DNA from: Bradyrhizobium sp. MOS002
GTDB lineage: Bacteria > Pseudomonadota > Alphaproteobacteria > Rhizobiales > Xanthobacteraceae
Direction of reading: 5' to 3'
Length of the DNA: 64,000 nt
Assembly: GCF_003020115.1 (NCBI RefSeq)
Contig: NZ_PYFX01000002.1
Span: forward strand, 434,001 to 498,000
Part shown: positions 1 through 9,521 of the stretch, one piece after another
How the letters are laid out: every line of letters starts with the position of its first letter
Numbering within the stretch: the first letter of the stretch is position 1
Translations under genes and position numbers: made by a program
Notes under the pieces: generated by a model
Databases searched by the model: none
Told to the model about the DNA's origin: nothing
The model's input: the letters and a program-made list of their open reading frames with translations, nothing else

Positions 1-157
1 AAGCCCGCTCGCTTATACGGGTTGCCAGACCCCGGGCAAACCGATATCTCAATAGCAAAACTCGGGGAAACAATAAGGAACGTTGATTCTCCGAGGCTCG
101 TCCTGGCGGCCGCATTGGGCCGCTCGATCCTTCTTGCGGTGTGGGGCCTGGCCGGAA

Positions 158-712
158 ATGGACTCTTTCGAACTGAACAAGATTCTCGGTGCTGTGCTCG
201 GCACCTGTCTCTTTCTGCTGGTGACGAGCTTTACCGCGAGTGCGCTGTTCTCGCCCAAGATGCCGGAAAAGCCGGGCTTCGAGATCGCCGTGAAGGAAGA
301 CGCCGGTCACGGCAAGGAAGGCGGCGCTGCCGCCGCGGCTGCCGAGCCGATCGAAAAGCTGCTCCAGACCGCCTCGGTCGAGAAGGGCGCTTCCGCCGCC
401 AAGAAATGCGGCGCCTGCCACACCTTCGAGAAGGGCGGCCCGAACCGTGTCGGTCCCAACCTCTATGGCGTCGTCGGCGAGGTGAGGGGCGAGGGCCGCA
501 ACGGCTTCAACTTCTCGGCCGCAATGAAGGCCAAGGGCGGCACCTGGACGTTCGACGATCTCAACAAGTTCATTGCCAGCCCGAAGGGCTTCATCCCGGG
601 GACCGCAATGGGCTTCGCCGGCATTCCCAAGGATTCCGAGCGCGCCGACGTCATTGCCTATCTGAATTCGCTGTCGGAGCATCCGCAGCCGCTGCCGACG
701 GCCTCGAAATAA
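158..712 (+). CDS. cycM: Membrane-anchored cytochrome c (CycM-like)
   Basis: Class I c-type cytochrome of 184 residues, held in the membrane by an uncleaved N-terminal anchor (hydrophobic residues about 9-31). The haem-binding CxxCH motif is C84-C87-H88, and M151 in the sequence FIPGTAMGF is the likely sixth iron ligand. In Bradyrhizobium, CycM of this length carries electrons from the cytochrome bc1 complex to the aa3 oxidase; that role is taken from the family. An Ala/Glu-rich linker (about 43-65) separates anchor and haem domain. The frame is open upstream to 83, but the ATG at 158 gives the expected length and puts the anchor first. The 157 bases before it show no convincing gene. A strong hairpin follows at 737. 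Confidence 0.9.
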   Translation: MDSFELNKILGAVLGTCLFLLVTSFTASALFSPKMPEKPGFEIAVKEDAGHGKEGGAAAAAAEPIEKLLQTASVEKGASAAKKCGACHTFEKGGPNRVGPNLYGVVGEVRGEGRNGFNFSAAMKAKGGTWTFDDLNKFIASPKGFIPGTAMGFAGIPKDSERADVIAYLNSLSEHPQPLPTASK

Positions 713-736
713 GGGCCTCGAAAACCCTCTTGGAAT

Positions 737-770
737 AAACGGCCAGGCTGAAAAGCCTGGCCGTTTGCTT
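737..770 (+). terminator. Rho-independent terminator after cycM
   Basis: A perfect 13-bp stem (737-749 pairs with 754-766) with a GAAA loop, G+C-rich in the middle and ending in TTT followed by a T-rich stretch. It lies 25 bp after the cycM stop and should isolate cycM from the transporter operon. Confidence 0.85.
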
Positions 771-922
771 ATCCGGGCCTCGCGGCGTTGTTATCGGGGC
801 GTTTGGCCGCAGCGATCGGCCAGCCGGCCTTCCAAGATGAGGAAAAAGCAACATATTCCGTCGAAACCTCGCCTATATTGGGACCTTAAAGGAGTAGCCT
901 CCTTCAAGACAGGAATGTTGAT

Positions 923-2824
923 TTGGCCATTACCCGACGCGATCTCCTGCTCACTGGCACCGCTGCCGCAGCGCTCCCCGCCCTTGGTTCCGTAGGGGGC
1001 CTTCCCGTCGTCGGCGCGGCACACGCGCAATCCGCCAGCGAACTCACCTGGCGGCACGCGCTGTCGCTGTTCGGACAGGTCAAGTATCCCGCGGACTTCA
1101 AGCGCTTCGACTACGTCAATCCGGAAGCGCCCAAAGGCGGCGTCGCGCGCCAGATCGCCGTCGGCACATTCGACAATTTCAACATCGTCGTCTCCGGTGT
1201 GAAGGGGCAGGTCGCCGGTGCCGTGGCATTCATCTACGAATCCCTCACGACGGCCTCGCTCGACGAAGTCTCGACCGAGTACGGCGCGCTGGCCGAGGCC
1301 GTCAGCCATCCGGACGATTTCTCCTTCGTGACTTACCGCTTGCGGTCGCAAGCCAAATGGCATGACGGCAAGCCTGTAACCGCAGACGACGTGATCTTCT
1401 CGCTCGATTCCTTCAAGAAGCACCACCCGCAATACTCGGCCTATTACAGCCATGTGACGAAGGCCGAGAAGGTCGGCGAGCGCGAGGTGAAGTTCGTGTT
1501 CGATGCGCCGGGCAACCGCGAATTGCCGCAGATCGTCGGGCAGCTCACGGTCCTGCCGAAGCATTGGTGGGAGGGCACGGATGCGCAGGGCCGCAAGCGC
1601 GATGTCTCTGCCACCACACTCGAAGTGCCGCTGGGTTCGGGCCCCTACAGGGTCAAGGAATTCGTTGCCGGACGGTCGATCGCGCTGGAGCGCGTCAAGG
1701 ATTATTGGGGGCGCGACCTCGCGGCCAATGTGGGCCGTAATAATTTCGACGAACTGCGCTACGAGTATTTCCGTGACGCCACAGTGGCGATCGAGGCTTT
1801 CAAGGCCGATCAGGTCGATTGGCGCACCGAGAACAGCGCGAAGAACTGGGCAACGGCCTACGACTTCCCGGCTGTCACCGAAAAGCGCGTCCTCCTCGAG
1901 GAGTTCGCCAATCGAAGCTCGGGAGTCATGCAGGCCTTCGTGCCAAACCTGCGCCGTGCCAAGTTCAAAGATCCGCGCGTGCGACGCGCGCTCAATTACG
2001 CGTTCGACTTCGAGGAAATGAACAAGCAGATCTTCTACGGCCAGTACAAGCGCGTCAGTAGCTATTTCGATGGCATCGACGAGCTGATGGCGAACGGTTT
2101 GCCGCAGGGAAAAGAGCTCGAGATCCTCGAGACCGTGCGCGCCGAAGTCCCGCCCGAAGTCTTCACCACGGCCTATACCAATCCGGTCGGCGGCAGTCCG
2201 GAAGCCGTGCGCGACAATCTGCGCGAGGCGCTGCGCCTGTTCAAGGAAGCCGGCTACGAAGTGCGCGACCGCAAGCTGATCGACGTCAAGACCGGTGCCC
2301 AGTTCTCCCTGGAATTGCTGAACTCAGATCCGAGCTTCGAACGGATCACGCTGTTCTACAAGCCGTCGCTGGAACGGCTCGGCATTGCCGTCAGCGTGCG
2401 GACGGTCGATCCGACCCAATACGAGAACAGGACTCGCGAGTGGGATTTCGACATCGTCACTAACTCCTGGGGCGAGTCGCAGTCGCCTGGTAACGAGCAG
2501 CGCGAATTCTGGTCCTCGAAGACGGCCGACATCGCCGGTTCACGCAATATTACCGGCATCAAGAACCCGGCGGTCGACAAGCTGATCGAGCGGGTGATCT
2601 ACGCCAAGGGGCGCGACGATCTCGTCGCGGCAACCAAGGCACTCGACCGCGTGCTGCTGTGGAATCACTACGTCGTGCCGCAGTGGACTTATACGAAGGT
2701 GCGCACCGCGCGCTGGGATCGTTTCGGTCGACCGGCGGAATTGCCCAAATACGGCCAGTCCGGCTTCCCGTTCATCTGGTGGTACGACGCGGAAAAAGCG
2801 GCGCGGATCGCGAAGAAGTCGTGA
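923..2824 (+). CDS. Extracellular solute-binding protein, family 5 (YejA/YepA-like), first of two
   Basis: Periplasmic binding protein of 633 residues for an oligopeptide-type ABC importer. The N-terminus carries a twin-arginine motif (TRRDLLLTG) followed by a hydrophobic stretch and an AHAQS-like cleavage site near residue 36, so export by Tat is likely. The mature part has family-5 features such as KWHDGKPVTADDV and LGSGPYRVKEF. The start is a TTG at 923 with AGGA 8 bases upstream; no in-frame ATG precedes the signal peptide. It is followed at once by a paralogue and then by yejB-yejE-yejF, so it probably feeds the same permease. In Agrobacterium two such proteins, YejA and YepA, use one YejBEF for peptides including murein peptides. 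Which of the two this is cannot be decided from the sequence alone. Confidence 0.85.
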   Translation: MAITRRDLLLTGTAAAALPALGSVGGLPVVGAAHAQSASELTWRHALSLFGQVKYPADFKRFDYVNPEAPKGGVARQIAVGTFDNFNIVVSGVKGQVAGAVAFIYESLTTASLDEVSTEYGALAEAVSHPDDFSFVTYRLRSQAKWHDGKPVTADDVIFSLDSFKKHHPQYSAYYSHVTKAEKVGEREVKFVFDAPGNRELPQIVGQLTVLPKHWWEGTDAQGRKRDVSATTLEVPLGSGPYRVKEFVAGRSIALERVKDYWGRDLAANVGRNNFDELRYEYFRDATVAIEAFKADQVDWRTENSAKNWATAYDFPAVTEKRVLLEEFANRSSGVMQAFVPNLRRAKFKDPRVRRALNYAFDFEEMNKQIFYGQYKRVSSYFDGIDELMANGLPQGKELEILETVRAEVPPEVFTTAYTNPVGGSPEAVRDNLREALRLFKEAGYEVRDRKLIDVKTGAQFSLELLNSDPSFERITLFYKPSLERLGIAVSVRTVDPTQYENRTREWDFDIVTNSWGESQSPGNEQREFWSSKTADIAGSRNITGIKNPAVDKLIERVIYAKGRDDLVAATKALDRVLLWNHYVVPQWTYTKVRTARWDRFGRPAELPKYGQSGFPFIWWYDAEKAARIAKKS

Positions 2825-2838
2825 GGGGCATTTCTCGC

Positions 2839-4719
2839 ATGGCGCAGCTTTCACGCCGGCATGTGCTGGCCTTGGGTGCCGGTGGCGCGGTCAGCGCCGC
2901 CTGGCTCCGGGGCGCTGCAGCGTCCGAGATGCCTGCCGAGGCCCACGGCATGTCGGCCTTCGGCGACCTCAAATATCCCGCTGATTTCCACCACTTCGAC
3001 TACGTCAATGTCGATGCGCCGAAGGGCGGCACTTTCTCGCTGATCCCGTCGGTGCGGGCCTACAACCAGTCCTACCAGACCTTCAACTCGCTCAATGCCT
3101 TCATCCTCAAAGGCGATGGCGCGCAGGGCATGGACATGACCTTTGCGCCGCTGATGCTGCGCGCCAATGATGAGCCGGACGGGATGTACGGGCTTGCCGC
3201 CAAGTCTGTAAATATATCGGCAGACGGGCTGGTCTATCGTTTCACGATGCGGCCCGAGGCGAAATTCCACGACGGCACCAAGCTCACCGCGCACGACGCG
3301 GCGTTTTCGTTGACGTCGCTGAAGGCCAAGGGCCATCCGCTGATCATCGTGCAGATGCGCGACATGGTCAGCGCGGAAGCCGTTGACGATGCGACACTGG
3401 TCGTGACCTTCGCCAAGGGACGTGCGCGCGACGTGCCGCTCTATGTCGCGAGCCTGCCGATCTTCTCGAAAGCCTACTATGCCTCCCGTCCGTTCGACGA
3501 AACGTCGCTCGATATTCCTTTGGGCTCGGGCCCGTACAAGGTCGGCAAGTTCGAGGTCAATCGCTACATCGAATACGAGCGCGTCAGGGATTGGTGGGCT
3601 GCCGACCTGCCCCCTTGCCGCGGCAGCTACAATTTCGACGTCGTGCGCTACGAATTCTATCGCGACCGGGATGTCGCTTTTGAAGGTTTTACCGGCAAGA
3701 ACTATCTCTACCGCGAGGAGTTCACGGCTCGTATTTGGGCGACGCGCTATGACTTCCCCGCAGTGAAGGACGGTCGCGTCAAGATGGAGGTCGTGCCCGA
3801 CGACACGCCCTCCGGGGCGCAAGGATGGTTCATCAACACGCGGCGCGACAAGTTCAGGGATCCTCGCGTGCGGGAGGCACTGATCGACGCCTTCGACTTC
3901 GAGTGGACCAACAAGACCATCATGTACGGCGCATATGCCCGCACGGTGTCGCCGTTTCAGAACTCGGACCTCATGGCGAGCGACGGGCCTCCGCCGCCGG
4001 AAGAACTGAAGCTGCTGGAGCCGTTTCGCGGCCAGGTTCCCGACGAGGTGTTCGCCGCACCGTTCACGCCGCCGGTCTCGGACGGTTCCGGTCAGGACCG
4101 CAGCCTGTTGCGCAGGGCGCAGCAATTGCTCAGCGACGCCGGCCTGCCGATCAAGGACGGCAAGCGGATGCTGCCGAACGGCGAGATCTTCAGGATCGAA
4201 TTCCTGTTGGACGAGCCTTCGTTCCAGCCGCACCATGGGCCCTACATCAAGAATCTCGCGACGCTCGGCATCGAAGCGAGCGTGCGCCTTGTCGATGCCG
4301 TGCAATACAAGGTGCGCCAGGAAGATTTCGACTTCGATATGACGACCCAGCGCTTCAGCATGTCGGCAACGCCGGGTGACGCCATGCGCTCGTTCTTCTC
4401 ATCGCAGGTCGCCGCAACCAAGGGCTCGTACAATCTCGCGGGCGTCGCCAATCCGGCCATCGATGCCATAATCGAGAAGATCATGGCGGCCGACAACCGC
4501 GAGGAACTGACCGTCGCCTGCCGCGCCTTCGATCGCCTGTTCCGGGCCGGCCGTTATTGGGTGCCGCACTGGTATAACAAGACGCACCGGCTTGCTTATT
4601 GGGACCAATTCGGCCGTCCGCAGAAGCCGCCGCGTTATGCCAACGGCGTCGGCGCTCCCGACATCTGGTGGTACGATGGCGGCAAGGCCGCGAAGCTCGA
4701 GCAGGCGAAACAGCCATGA
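2839..4719 (+). CDS. Extracellular solute-binding protein, family 5 (YejA/YepA-like), second of two
   Basis: A 626-residue paralogue of the gene before it, sharing openings such as LKYPADF.HFDYVN and the LGSGPYKVG motif but clearly diverged. It too has a Tat-type signal (LSRRHVLALGAGG, cleavage near GAAAS). The chosen ATG at 2839 places the RR pair at residues 6-7. A GTG at 2821 that overlaps the previous stop is in frame and would add six residues. Its stop overlaps the yejB start (ATGA), which implies translational coupling. By analogy with YejA of the microcin C and peptide importer it should present peptides to YejB/YejE; the ligand is not known. Confidence 0.85.
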   Translation: MAQLSRRHVLALGAGGAVSAAWLRGAAASEMPAEAHGMSAFGDLKYPADFHHFDYVNVDAPKGGTFSLIPSVRAYNQSYQTFNSLNAFILKGDGAQGMDMTFAPLMLRANDEPDGMYGLAAKSVNISADGLVYRFTMRPEAKFHDGTKLTAHDAAFSLTSLKAKGHPLIIVQMRDMVSAEAVDDATLVVTFAKGRARDVPLYVASLPIFSKAYYASRPFDETSLDIPLGSGPYKVGKFEVNRYIEYERVRDWWAADLPPCRGSYNFDVVRYEFYRDRDVAFEGFTGKNYLYREEFTARIWATRYDFPAVKDGRVKMEVVPDDTPSGAQGWFINTRRDKFRDPRVREALIDAFDFEWTNKTIMYGAYARTVSPFQNSDLMASDGPPPPEELKLLEPFRGQVPDEVFAAPFTPPVSDGSGQDRSLLRRAQQLLSDAGLPIKDGKRMLPNGEIFRIEFLLDEPSFQPHHGPYIKNLATLGIEASVRLVDAVQYKVRQEDFDFDMTTQRFSMSATPGDAMRSFFSSQVAATKGSYNLAGVANPAIDAIIEKIMAADNREELTVACRAFDRLFRAGRYWVPHWYNKTHRLAYWDQFGRPQKPPRYANGVGAPDIWWYDGGKAAKLEQAKQP

Positions 4720-5825
4720 GCGCCTATATCGCCCGCCGCATCCTGCTGATGATCCCGACCTTGCTGGGGATACTCTTCGTCTCCTTCATCGTCGTGCAGT
4801 TCGCGCCGGGCGGCCCTGTCGAGCGTGTGATCGCGCAGCTCTCGGGCGCCGACACCGGCGGAACCTCGCGCATTTCGGGCGGCAGCGACTTTGCGCAGCG
4901 CGCCCCGGGGCAGTTGGGCGCCGGCGGCGATGCCATCAATTCGAAGTATCGCGGCGCGCAGGGCCTCGATCCCGATTTCATCAAGAAGCTGGAAGTGCAA
5001 TTCGGATTCGACAAGCCGGCCCCGGAGCGCTTCGCGCTGATGGTCTGGAACTTCGCCCGCTTCGACTTCGGCAAGAGCTATTTTCGCGACGTCAGTGTCC
5101 TGCAGCTCGTCAAGGAGAAGTTGCCGGTCTCGATCTCGCTCGGCATCTGGCTGACGCTGCTGACCTATCTGATCTCGATTCCGCTCGGCATCCGCAAGGC
5201 GGTCAGGGACGGGACGCGGTTCGACACCTGGACGTCGAGCGTGCTCGTGCTCGGCTATGCCATTCCCGGCTTCCTGTTCGCGATCCTCCTGATCATCCTG
5301 TTTGCCGGCGGTTCGTTCTTCAACTGGTTCCCGCTGCGCGGACTGACGTCGGACGGCTGGTCGCAGTTTCCGTGGTACTGGAAGATCATCGATTACTTCT
5401 GGCATTTGACGCTGCCGCTGATCGCCATGGGGCTCGGTGCGTTCACCACCATGACGTTCCTGACCAAGAACTCGTTTCTGGACGAGATCCGCAAGCAATA
5501 CGTGATGACCGCACGCGCGAAAGGCTGCAGCGAAAATCGGGTACTCTATGGTCACGTCTTCCGCAACGCGATGCTGATTGTCATCGCCGGCTTCCCCAGC
5601 ACCTTCATTCACGCCTTCTTCTCGGGCTCGCTTCTGATCGAGACGATCTTCTCGCTGGACGGGCTGGGGCTGCTCAGTTTCGAGAGCGTTCTCAATCGCG
5701 ACTACCCCGTGGTGTTCGGTACGCTCTTCATCTTCTCGCTCGTCGGCCTCGTCATCAACCTGATCTCTGACCTGACCTATATGTGGATCGATCCGCGGAT
5801 CGATTTCGAGGCGCGGGAGGTCTGA
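4716..5825 (+). CDS. yejB: Peptide ABC transporter permease YejB
   Basis: Inner-membrane permease of 369 residues, first of the two channel subunits. It starts with the typical signal-anchor helix of DppB/OppB proteins (ARRILLMIPTLLGILFVSF), then a long periplasmic loop (about 35-130), then the transmembrane block. The EAA-type coupling loop (ARAKGCSENRVLYGHVFRNA) lies in the C-terminal half. The long first loop is typical of YejB. The ATG at 4716 overlaps the upstream stop by 4 bases, and its own stop overlaps the next start (TGATG). Confidence 0.93.
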   Translation: MSAYIARRILLMIPTLLGILFVSFIVVQFAPGGPVERVIAQLSGADTGGTSRISGGSDFAQRAPGQLGAGGDAINSKYRGAQGLDPDFIKKLEVQFGFDKPAPERFALMVWNFARFDFGKSYFRDVSVLQLVKEKLPVSISLGIWLTLLTYLISIPLGIRKAVRDGTRFDTWTSSVLVLGYAIPGFLFAILLIILFAGGSFFNWFPLRGLTSDGWSQFPWYWKIIDYFWHLTLPLIAMGLGAFTTMTFLTKNSFLDEIRKQYVMTARAKGCSENRVLYGHVFRNAMLIVIAGFPSTFIHAFFSGSLLIETIFSLDGLGLLSFESVLNRDYPVVFGTLFIFSLVGLVINLISDLTYMWIDPRIDFEAREV

Positions 5826-7006
5826 TGACACTGGCCGCCCCTACCACGCCGATCGAAACCACTGCGAAGTCGCCGCTCGGCGATGCCGTGCCGATCACGC
5901 GCAAACCGTTCGTGCCGTCGCCGCTCAACAGGCGGCGCTGGCAGAATTTCAAGGCGAACCGGCGCGGCTATTGGTCGTTCTGGATCTTCATGATCCTGTT
6001 TGTGGTGTCGCTGTTCGCCGAGCTGATCGCCAACGACCGGCCGTTCCTGATCAAGTATGATGGCCACCTCTATTGGCCGTCCGTCGTCACCTATTCGGAA
6101 ACCACTTTCGGCGGCGACTTCGAAACGGCGGCCGACTATCGCGATCCCTATTTGCAGAAGCTGATCAGAGAGAAGGGCGGCAGCATCGTCTGGCCGCTGA
6201 TCCGCTATTCCTACGACACCCACAATCTCGATCTGCCGACGCCGGCGCCGTCGCGGCCGACCTGGATGTTGACGGAAGCGCAGTGCAAGCCTGTGGTCGA
6301 GAAGAAAGGCCTCAAGAGCTGCCGCGATCTCGAATACAACTGGCTCGGCACCGACGATCAGGGCCGCGACGTGGTGGCGCGGCTGATCTACGGCTTCCGC
6401 ATCTCGGTGCTGTTCGGCCTCTGCCTGACCATCGTCTCCTCCGTCGTCGGCATCGCGGCCGGCGCGGTACAGGGCTATTTCGGCGGCTGGATCGACCTGT
6501 TGTTCCAGCGTTTCATCGAAATATGGACCGCCATCCCTTCGCTCTATCTGTTGCTGATCCTGTCGTCGGTGCTCGTGCCAGGTTTCTTCGTGCTTCTCGG
6601 CATCCTGCTGTTGTTTTCCTGGGTGTCGCTGGTCGGACTCGTGCGCGCGGAATTCCTGCGCGGGCGCAATTTCGAGTACATCCAGGCGGCACGTGCGCTC
6701 GGCGTGTCGAACAAGGTCATCATGTTCCGGCATCTGTTGCCGAACGCGATGGTCGCGACCATGACATTCCTGCCGTTCATCGTGTCGAGTTCGGTGATGA
6801 CGCTGACGGCGCTCGACTTCCTGGGGTTCGGACTGCCGCCCGGCTCGCCGTCGCTCGGCGAGCTGCTGTCGCAGGGCAAGTCCAACGTGCAGGCGCCCTG
6901 GCTCGGTTTCTCCGGCTTCTTCTCGGTCGCAATCATGCTGTCGCTCTTGATCTTCATCGGCGAGGCCGTGCGCGACGCCTTCGATCCACGCAAGACGTTC
7001 AGGTAA
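5825..7006 (+). CDS. yejE: Peptide ABC transporter permease YejE
   Basis: Second permease subunit, 393 residues. It has an N-terminal cytoplasmic tail, a first membrane helix (about 50-70, YWSFWIFMILFVVSLFAELI), a long periplasmic segment with the DPP-type motif NWLGTDDQGRDVVARLIYG, and then five or so further helices with an EAA loop (ARALGVSNKVIMFRHLLPNA). The fold and the long soluble insert fit YejE. Translational coupling to yejB is shown by the TGATG overlap. yejF begins 4 bases after the stop. Confidence 0.93.
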   Translation: MTLAAPTTPIETTAKSPLGDAVPITRKPFVPSPLNRRRWQNFKANRRGYWSFWIFMILFVVSLFAELIANDRPFLIKYDGHLYWPSVVTYSETTFGGDFETAADYRDPYLQKLIREKGGSIVWPLIRYSYDTHNLDLPTPAPSRPTWMLTEAQCKPVVEKKGLKSCRDLEYNWLGTDDQGRDVVARLIYGFRISVLFGLCLTIVSSVVGIAAGAVQGYFGGWIDLLFQRFIEIWTAIPSLYLLLILSSVLVPGFFVLLGILLLFSWVSLVGLVRAEFLRGRNFEYIQAARALGVSNKVIMFRHLLPNAMVATMTFLPFIVSSSVMTLTALDFLGFGLPPGSPSLGELLSQGKSNVQAPWLGFSGFFSVAIMLSLLIFIGEAVRDAFDPRKTFR

Positions 7007-7010
7007 GCCA

Positions 7011-8648
7011 ATGGACGCGATCAACCAGCCCCTGCTCAGCGTGCGCGAGCTCTCGGTGGCCTTCCACCAGGGCGGCGCCACCACGCTCGCCGTCGACAAG
7101 GTCTCGTTCCAGATCAGGCGCGGCGAGTGCCTGGCGCTGGTCGGCGAGTCCGGTTCCGGCAAGTCGGTCAGCGCGCTCTCGATCCTCAAGCTCTTGCCCT
7201 ATCCGAATGCCTCGCATCCCTCGGGCAGCATCCACTTCAAGGGACAGGAACTGATCGACCGGACGGAGCAGGAGATGCGGGAGATTCGCGGCAGCGACAT
7301 CTCCATCATCTTCCAGGAGCCGATGACCTCGCTCAATCCATTGCACACGATCGAGGCGCAGATCGGCGAGATCATCCAGCTACACAATCCGACCAGCAAT
7401 GCCGAGGCGCGCAGGCGTACGCTGGAATTGCTGACGCAGGTCGGCATTCCCGAGCCTGAAACGCGGCTGAAGAGCTATCCGCACCAGCTCTCCGGCGGCC
7501 AGCGCCAGCGCGTGATGATCGCGATGGCGCTCGCCAACGAGCCGGACCTCCTGATCGCGGACGAGCCGACTACGGCGCTCGACGTCACCGTGCAGGCGCA
7601 GATCCTGACGCTGCTCGCAGAGATCCGCGGCCGGCTCGGCATGAGCCTGCTCTTCATCACCCACGATCTCGGCATCGTGCGCCGCATCGCCGACCAGGTC
7701 TGCGTCATGAAGGGCGGCGAGATCGTCGAGCAGGGGCCGGTCGAGCAGGTCTTCAAGAGCCCGAAGCATCCCTATACGCGTGACCTGCTCGCCGCGGAAC
7801 CGAAGCCGGATCCAGCGCCACCGCAGCCGAATGCGCCGGTGGTGATGTCGGCCGACGACCTGAAGGTCTGGTTCCCGATCAAGCGCGGGTTGATGCGCAA
7901 GACGGTCGGTCACATCAAGGCGGTCGACGGCGTCAGCATCGCCGTGCGCAAGGGCGAGACGCTCGGCGTTGTCGGCGAGTCCGGCTCGGGCAAGACCACG
8001 CTGGGGCTCGCATTGCTGCGGCTGATCTCCTCGAACGGGCGCATCGTGTTCCTGGGAAAAGATATCCAGGGCCTTCGCTTCAAGGAGATGCGGCCGTTCC
8101 GGCGCGACATGCAGATCGTGTTCCAGGACCCGTTCGGCTCGCTCAGCCCGCGCATGTCGGTCGCCGACATCGTCGCCGAAGGCCTCACCGTGCATCAGCC
8201 GCAGCTTTCGCGCGGCGAGCGTGAGGAGCGCGTCGTCAAGGCGCTCGAGGACGTCGGACTGAAGCCGGATACTCGCCATCGTTATCCGCATGAATTCTCG
8301 GGCGGCCAGCGCCAGCGCATCAGCATCGCCCGGGCGGTGGTGCTGGAGCCGGATTTTGTCGTGCTGGACGAGCCGACCAGTGCGCTCGACATGCTGATTC
8401 AGGCGCAGATGGTCGATCTGCTGCGTGAATTGCAGCGCCGGCGCGATCTCACCTACATGTTCATCTCGCACGATCTCCGCGTCGTCGCCTCGCTCGCAAG
8501 CCATCTGATCGTGATGCGCGGCGGCAAGGTGGTCGAGGAAGGCCAAGCCGCCGAGCTCTTCAAGAACCCGAAGACGGATTACACGCGCGCGCTGTTTGCG
8601 GCGGCGTTCCGGCTGGAGACGGCGGGGAACGGGTCGGCGGCGACATAG
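7011..8648 (+). CDS. yejF: Peptide ABC transporter double ATP-binding protein YejF
   Basis: A 545-residue protein with two complete nucleotide-binding domains in tandem, so a single chain powers the importer. First domain: Walker A GESGSGKS at 45-52 and signature LSGGQRQR from 160. Second domain: Walker A GESGSGKT at about 322-329 and signature FSGGQRQR from 429. Walker B regions with ADEPTTALD and LDEPTSALD are both intact. The oligopeptide-type C-terminal extension (HPYTRDLL) follows the first domain. It is the last gene of the yej run and ends 6 bases from the convergent C40 hydrolase gene, with no terminator visible between them. Confidence 0.95.
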   Translation: MDAINQPLLSVRELSVAFHQGGATTLAVDKVSFQIRRGECLALVGESGSGKSVSALSILKLLPYPNASHPSGSIHFKGQELIDRTEQEMREIRGSDISIIFQEPMTSLNPLHTIEAQIGEIIQLHNPTSNAEARRRTLELLTQVGIPEPETRLKSYPHQLSGGQRQRVMIAMALANEPDLLIADEPTTALDVTVQAQILTLLAEIRGRLGMSLLFITHDLGIVRRIADQVCVMKGGEIVEQGPVEQVFKSPKHPYTRDLLAAEPKPDPAPPQPNAPVVMSADDLKVWFPIKRGLMRKTVGHIKAVDGVSIAVRKGETLGVVGESGSGKTTLGLALLRLISSNGRIVFLGKDIQGLRFKEMRPFRRDMQIVFQDPFGSLSPRMSVADIVAEGLTVHQPQLSRGEREERVVKALEDVGLKPDTRHRYPHEFSGGQRQRISIARAVVLEPDFVVLDEPTSALDMLIQAQMVDLLRELQRRRDLTYMFISHDLRVVASLASHLIVMRGGKVVEEGQAAELFKNPKTDYTRALFAAAFRLETAGNGSAAT

Positions 8649-8654
8649 CGTCCG

Positions 8655-9521
8655 TCAGAGCCGCTTGATCGCGGTGACCTCGCTGCCGGCTTGCTTGATC
8701 CGCGCAATCGCCGGTCCGACCGGCTCGATCACCGTTGCCATGTGATGCGCATTGGCGTGAACCATGGTGCTGCCATCGCGGACGATGGCGACATGCCCCT
8801 TCCAGAAAATGAGATCGCCGCGCAGCAAGCTGCTCTGCTCATGCGGCTCCAACGCGCGGCCGAGCCCGGCCTGCTGCATGTCGCTGTCGCGCGGGCAGCC
8901 GATGCCCGCCGATGTCAGTGAGACCTGGACGAGGCCGGAGCAATCGACGCCAAGGCTGCTCTTGCCACCCCAGAGATAGGGCGTGCCGACGAAACGCTCG
9001 GCGACGCTGACGAAATCAGGCTCGCGATGACCGAGCGGGACGAGATGAGCCTTAGGCAGATATTGTCCGTGGCGCGTCACGGCGAAGGCGCCGTCCTCGC
9101 GTGCAACCGCGATCTTCGACCCCAACACCAGCGTGTCAGCCGGCGGCAGTTTGATCGAGGGACCGGGGAAGGCAAAGGTTCGTAGCGCACCGACCATATG
9201 GGTCGGGGCAGCCAAGGGCTTCATGAGCGCTGCATCCGGCAGCCAGCCGACATAGCCGTCACCGGAAAGCTGACCCCAGGCCCAGCCTTCGCCGTTGCGG
9301 TCGTAGACCGTGACGCGCTCGCCGCGCAACGCTTGTGTCATGAGCATCGCGTTCGACGTCGGCTGCTCGCGCACAGACGCGATCGCCTCGGCTATCTCGA
9401 ATTCCTCGCCCGTGACGAAACGATCCGCCTGCACCTTGCCTTCGAGATATTTCGCGGCGAGGTCGCTCCGCGCCGGCGTCAGCCTCAAATCGTATCCTGG
9501 ATCTCGTCCTGGATCAGGCAT
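8655..9521 (-). CDS. NlpC/P60 (C40) family peptidase with SH3-like domains
   Basis: A 288-residue cysteine peptidase of the family that cuts peptides in cell-wall stems (gamma-D-Glu-diaminopimelate type bonds). Bacterial SH3-like segments occupy about residues 35-165 and the catalytic domain about 168-285. The nucleophile is C194 in GVDCSGLV, and the histidine is H243 in GHVAIV; H255 is a possible third polar residue. No signal peptide is seen, so it may act in the cytoplasm on imported peptides. It overlaps the aminopeptidase stop by 8 bases (9514-9521), so the two are co-translated. Next to the Yej importer this suggests use of murein peptides, which is inference. Confidence 0.88.
   Translation of the reverse strand: MPDPGRDPGYDLRLTPARSDLAAKYLEGKVQADRFVTGEEFEIAEAIASVREQPTSNAMLMTQALRGERVTVYDRNGEGWAWGQLSGDGYVGWLPDAALMKPLAAPTHMVGALRTFAFPGPSIKLPPADTLVLGSKIAVAREDGAFAVTRHGQYLPKAHLVPLGHREPDFVSVAERFVGTPYLWGGKSSLGVDCSGLVQVSLTSAGIGCPRDSDMQQAGLGRALEPHEQSSLLRGDLIFWKGHVAIVRDGSTMVHANAHHMATVIEPVGPAIARIKQAGSEVTAIKRL

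Noticed and set aside
22..738. A 238-codon frame overlapping cycM in another phase
   Set aside because: Arg-rich shadow of cycM, which has the haem motif and the expected length.
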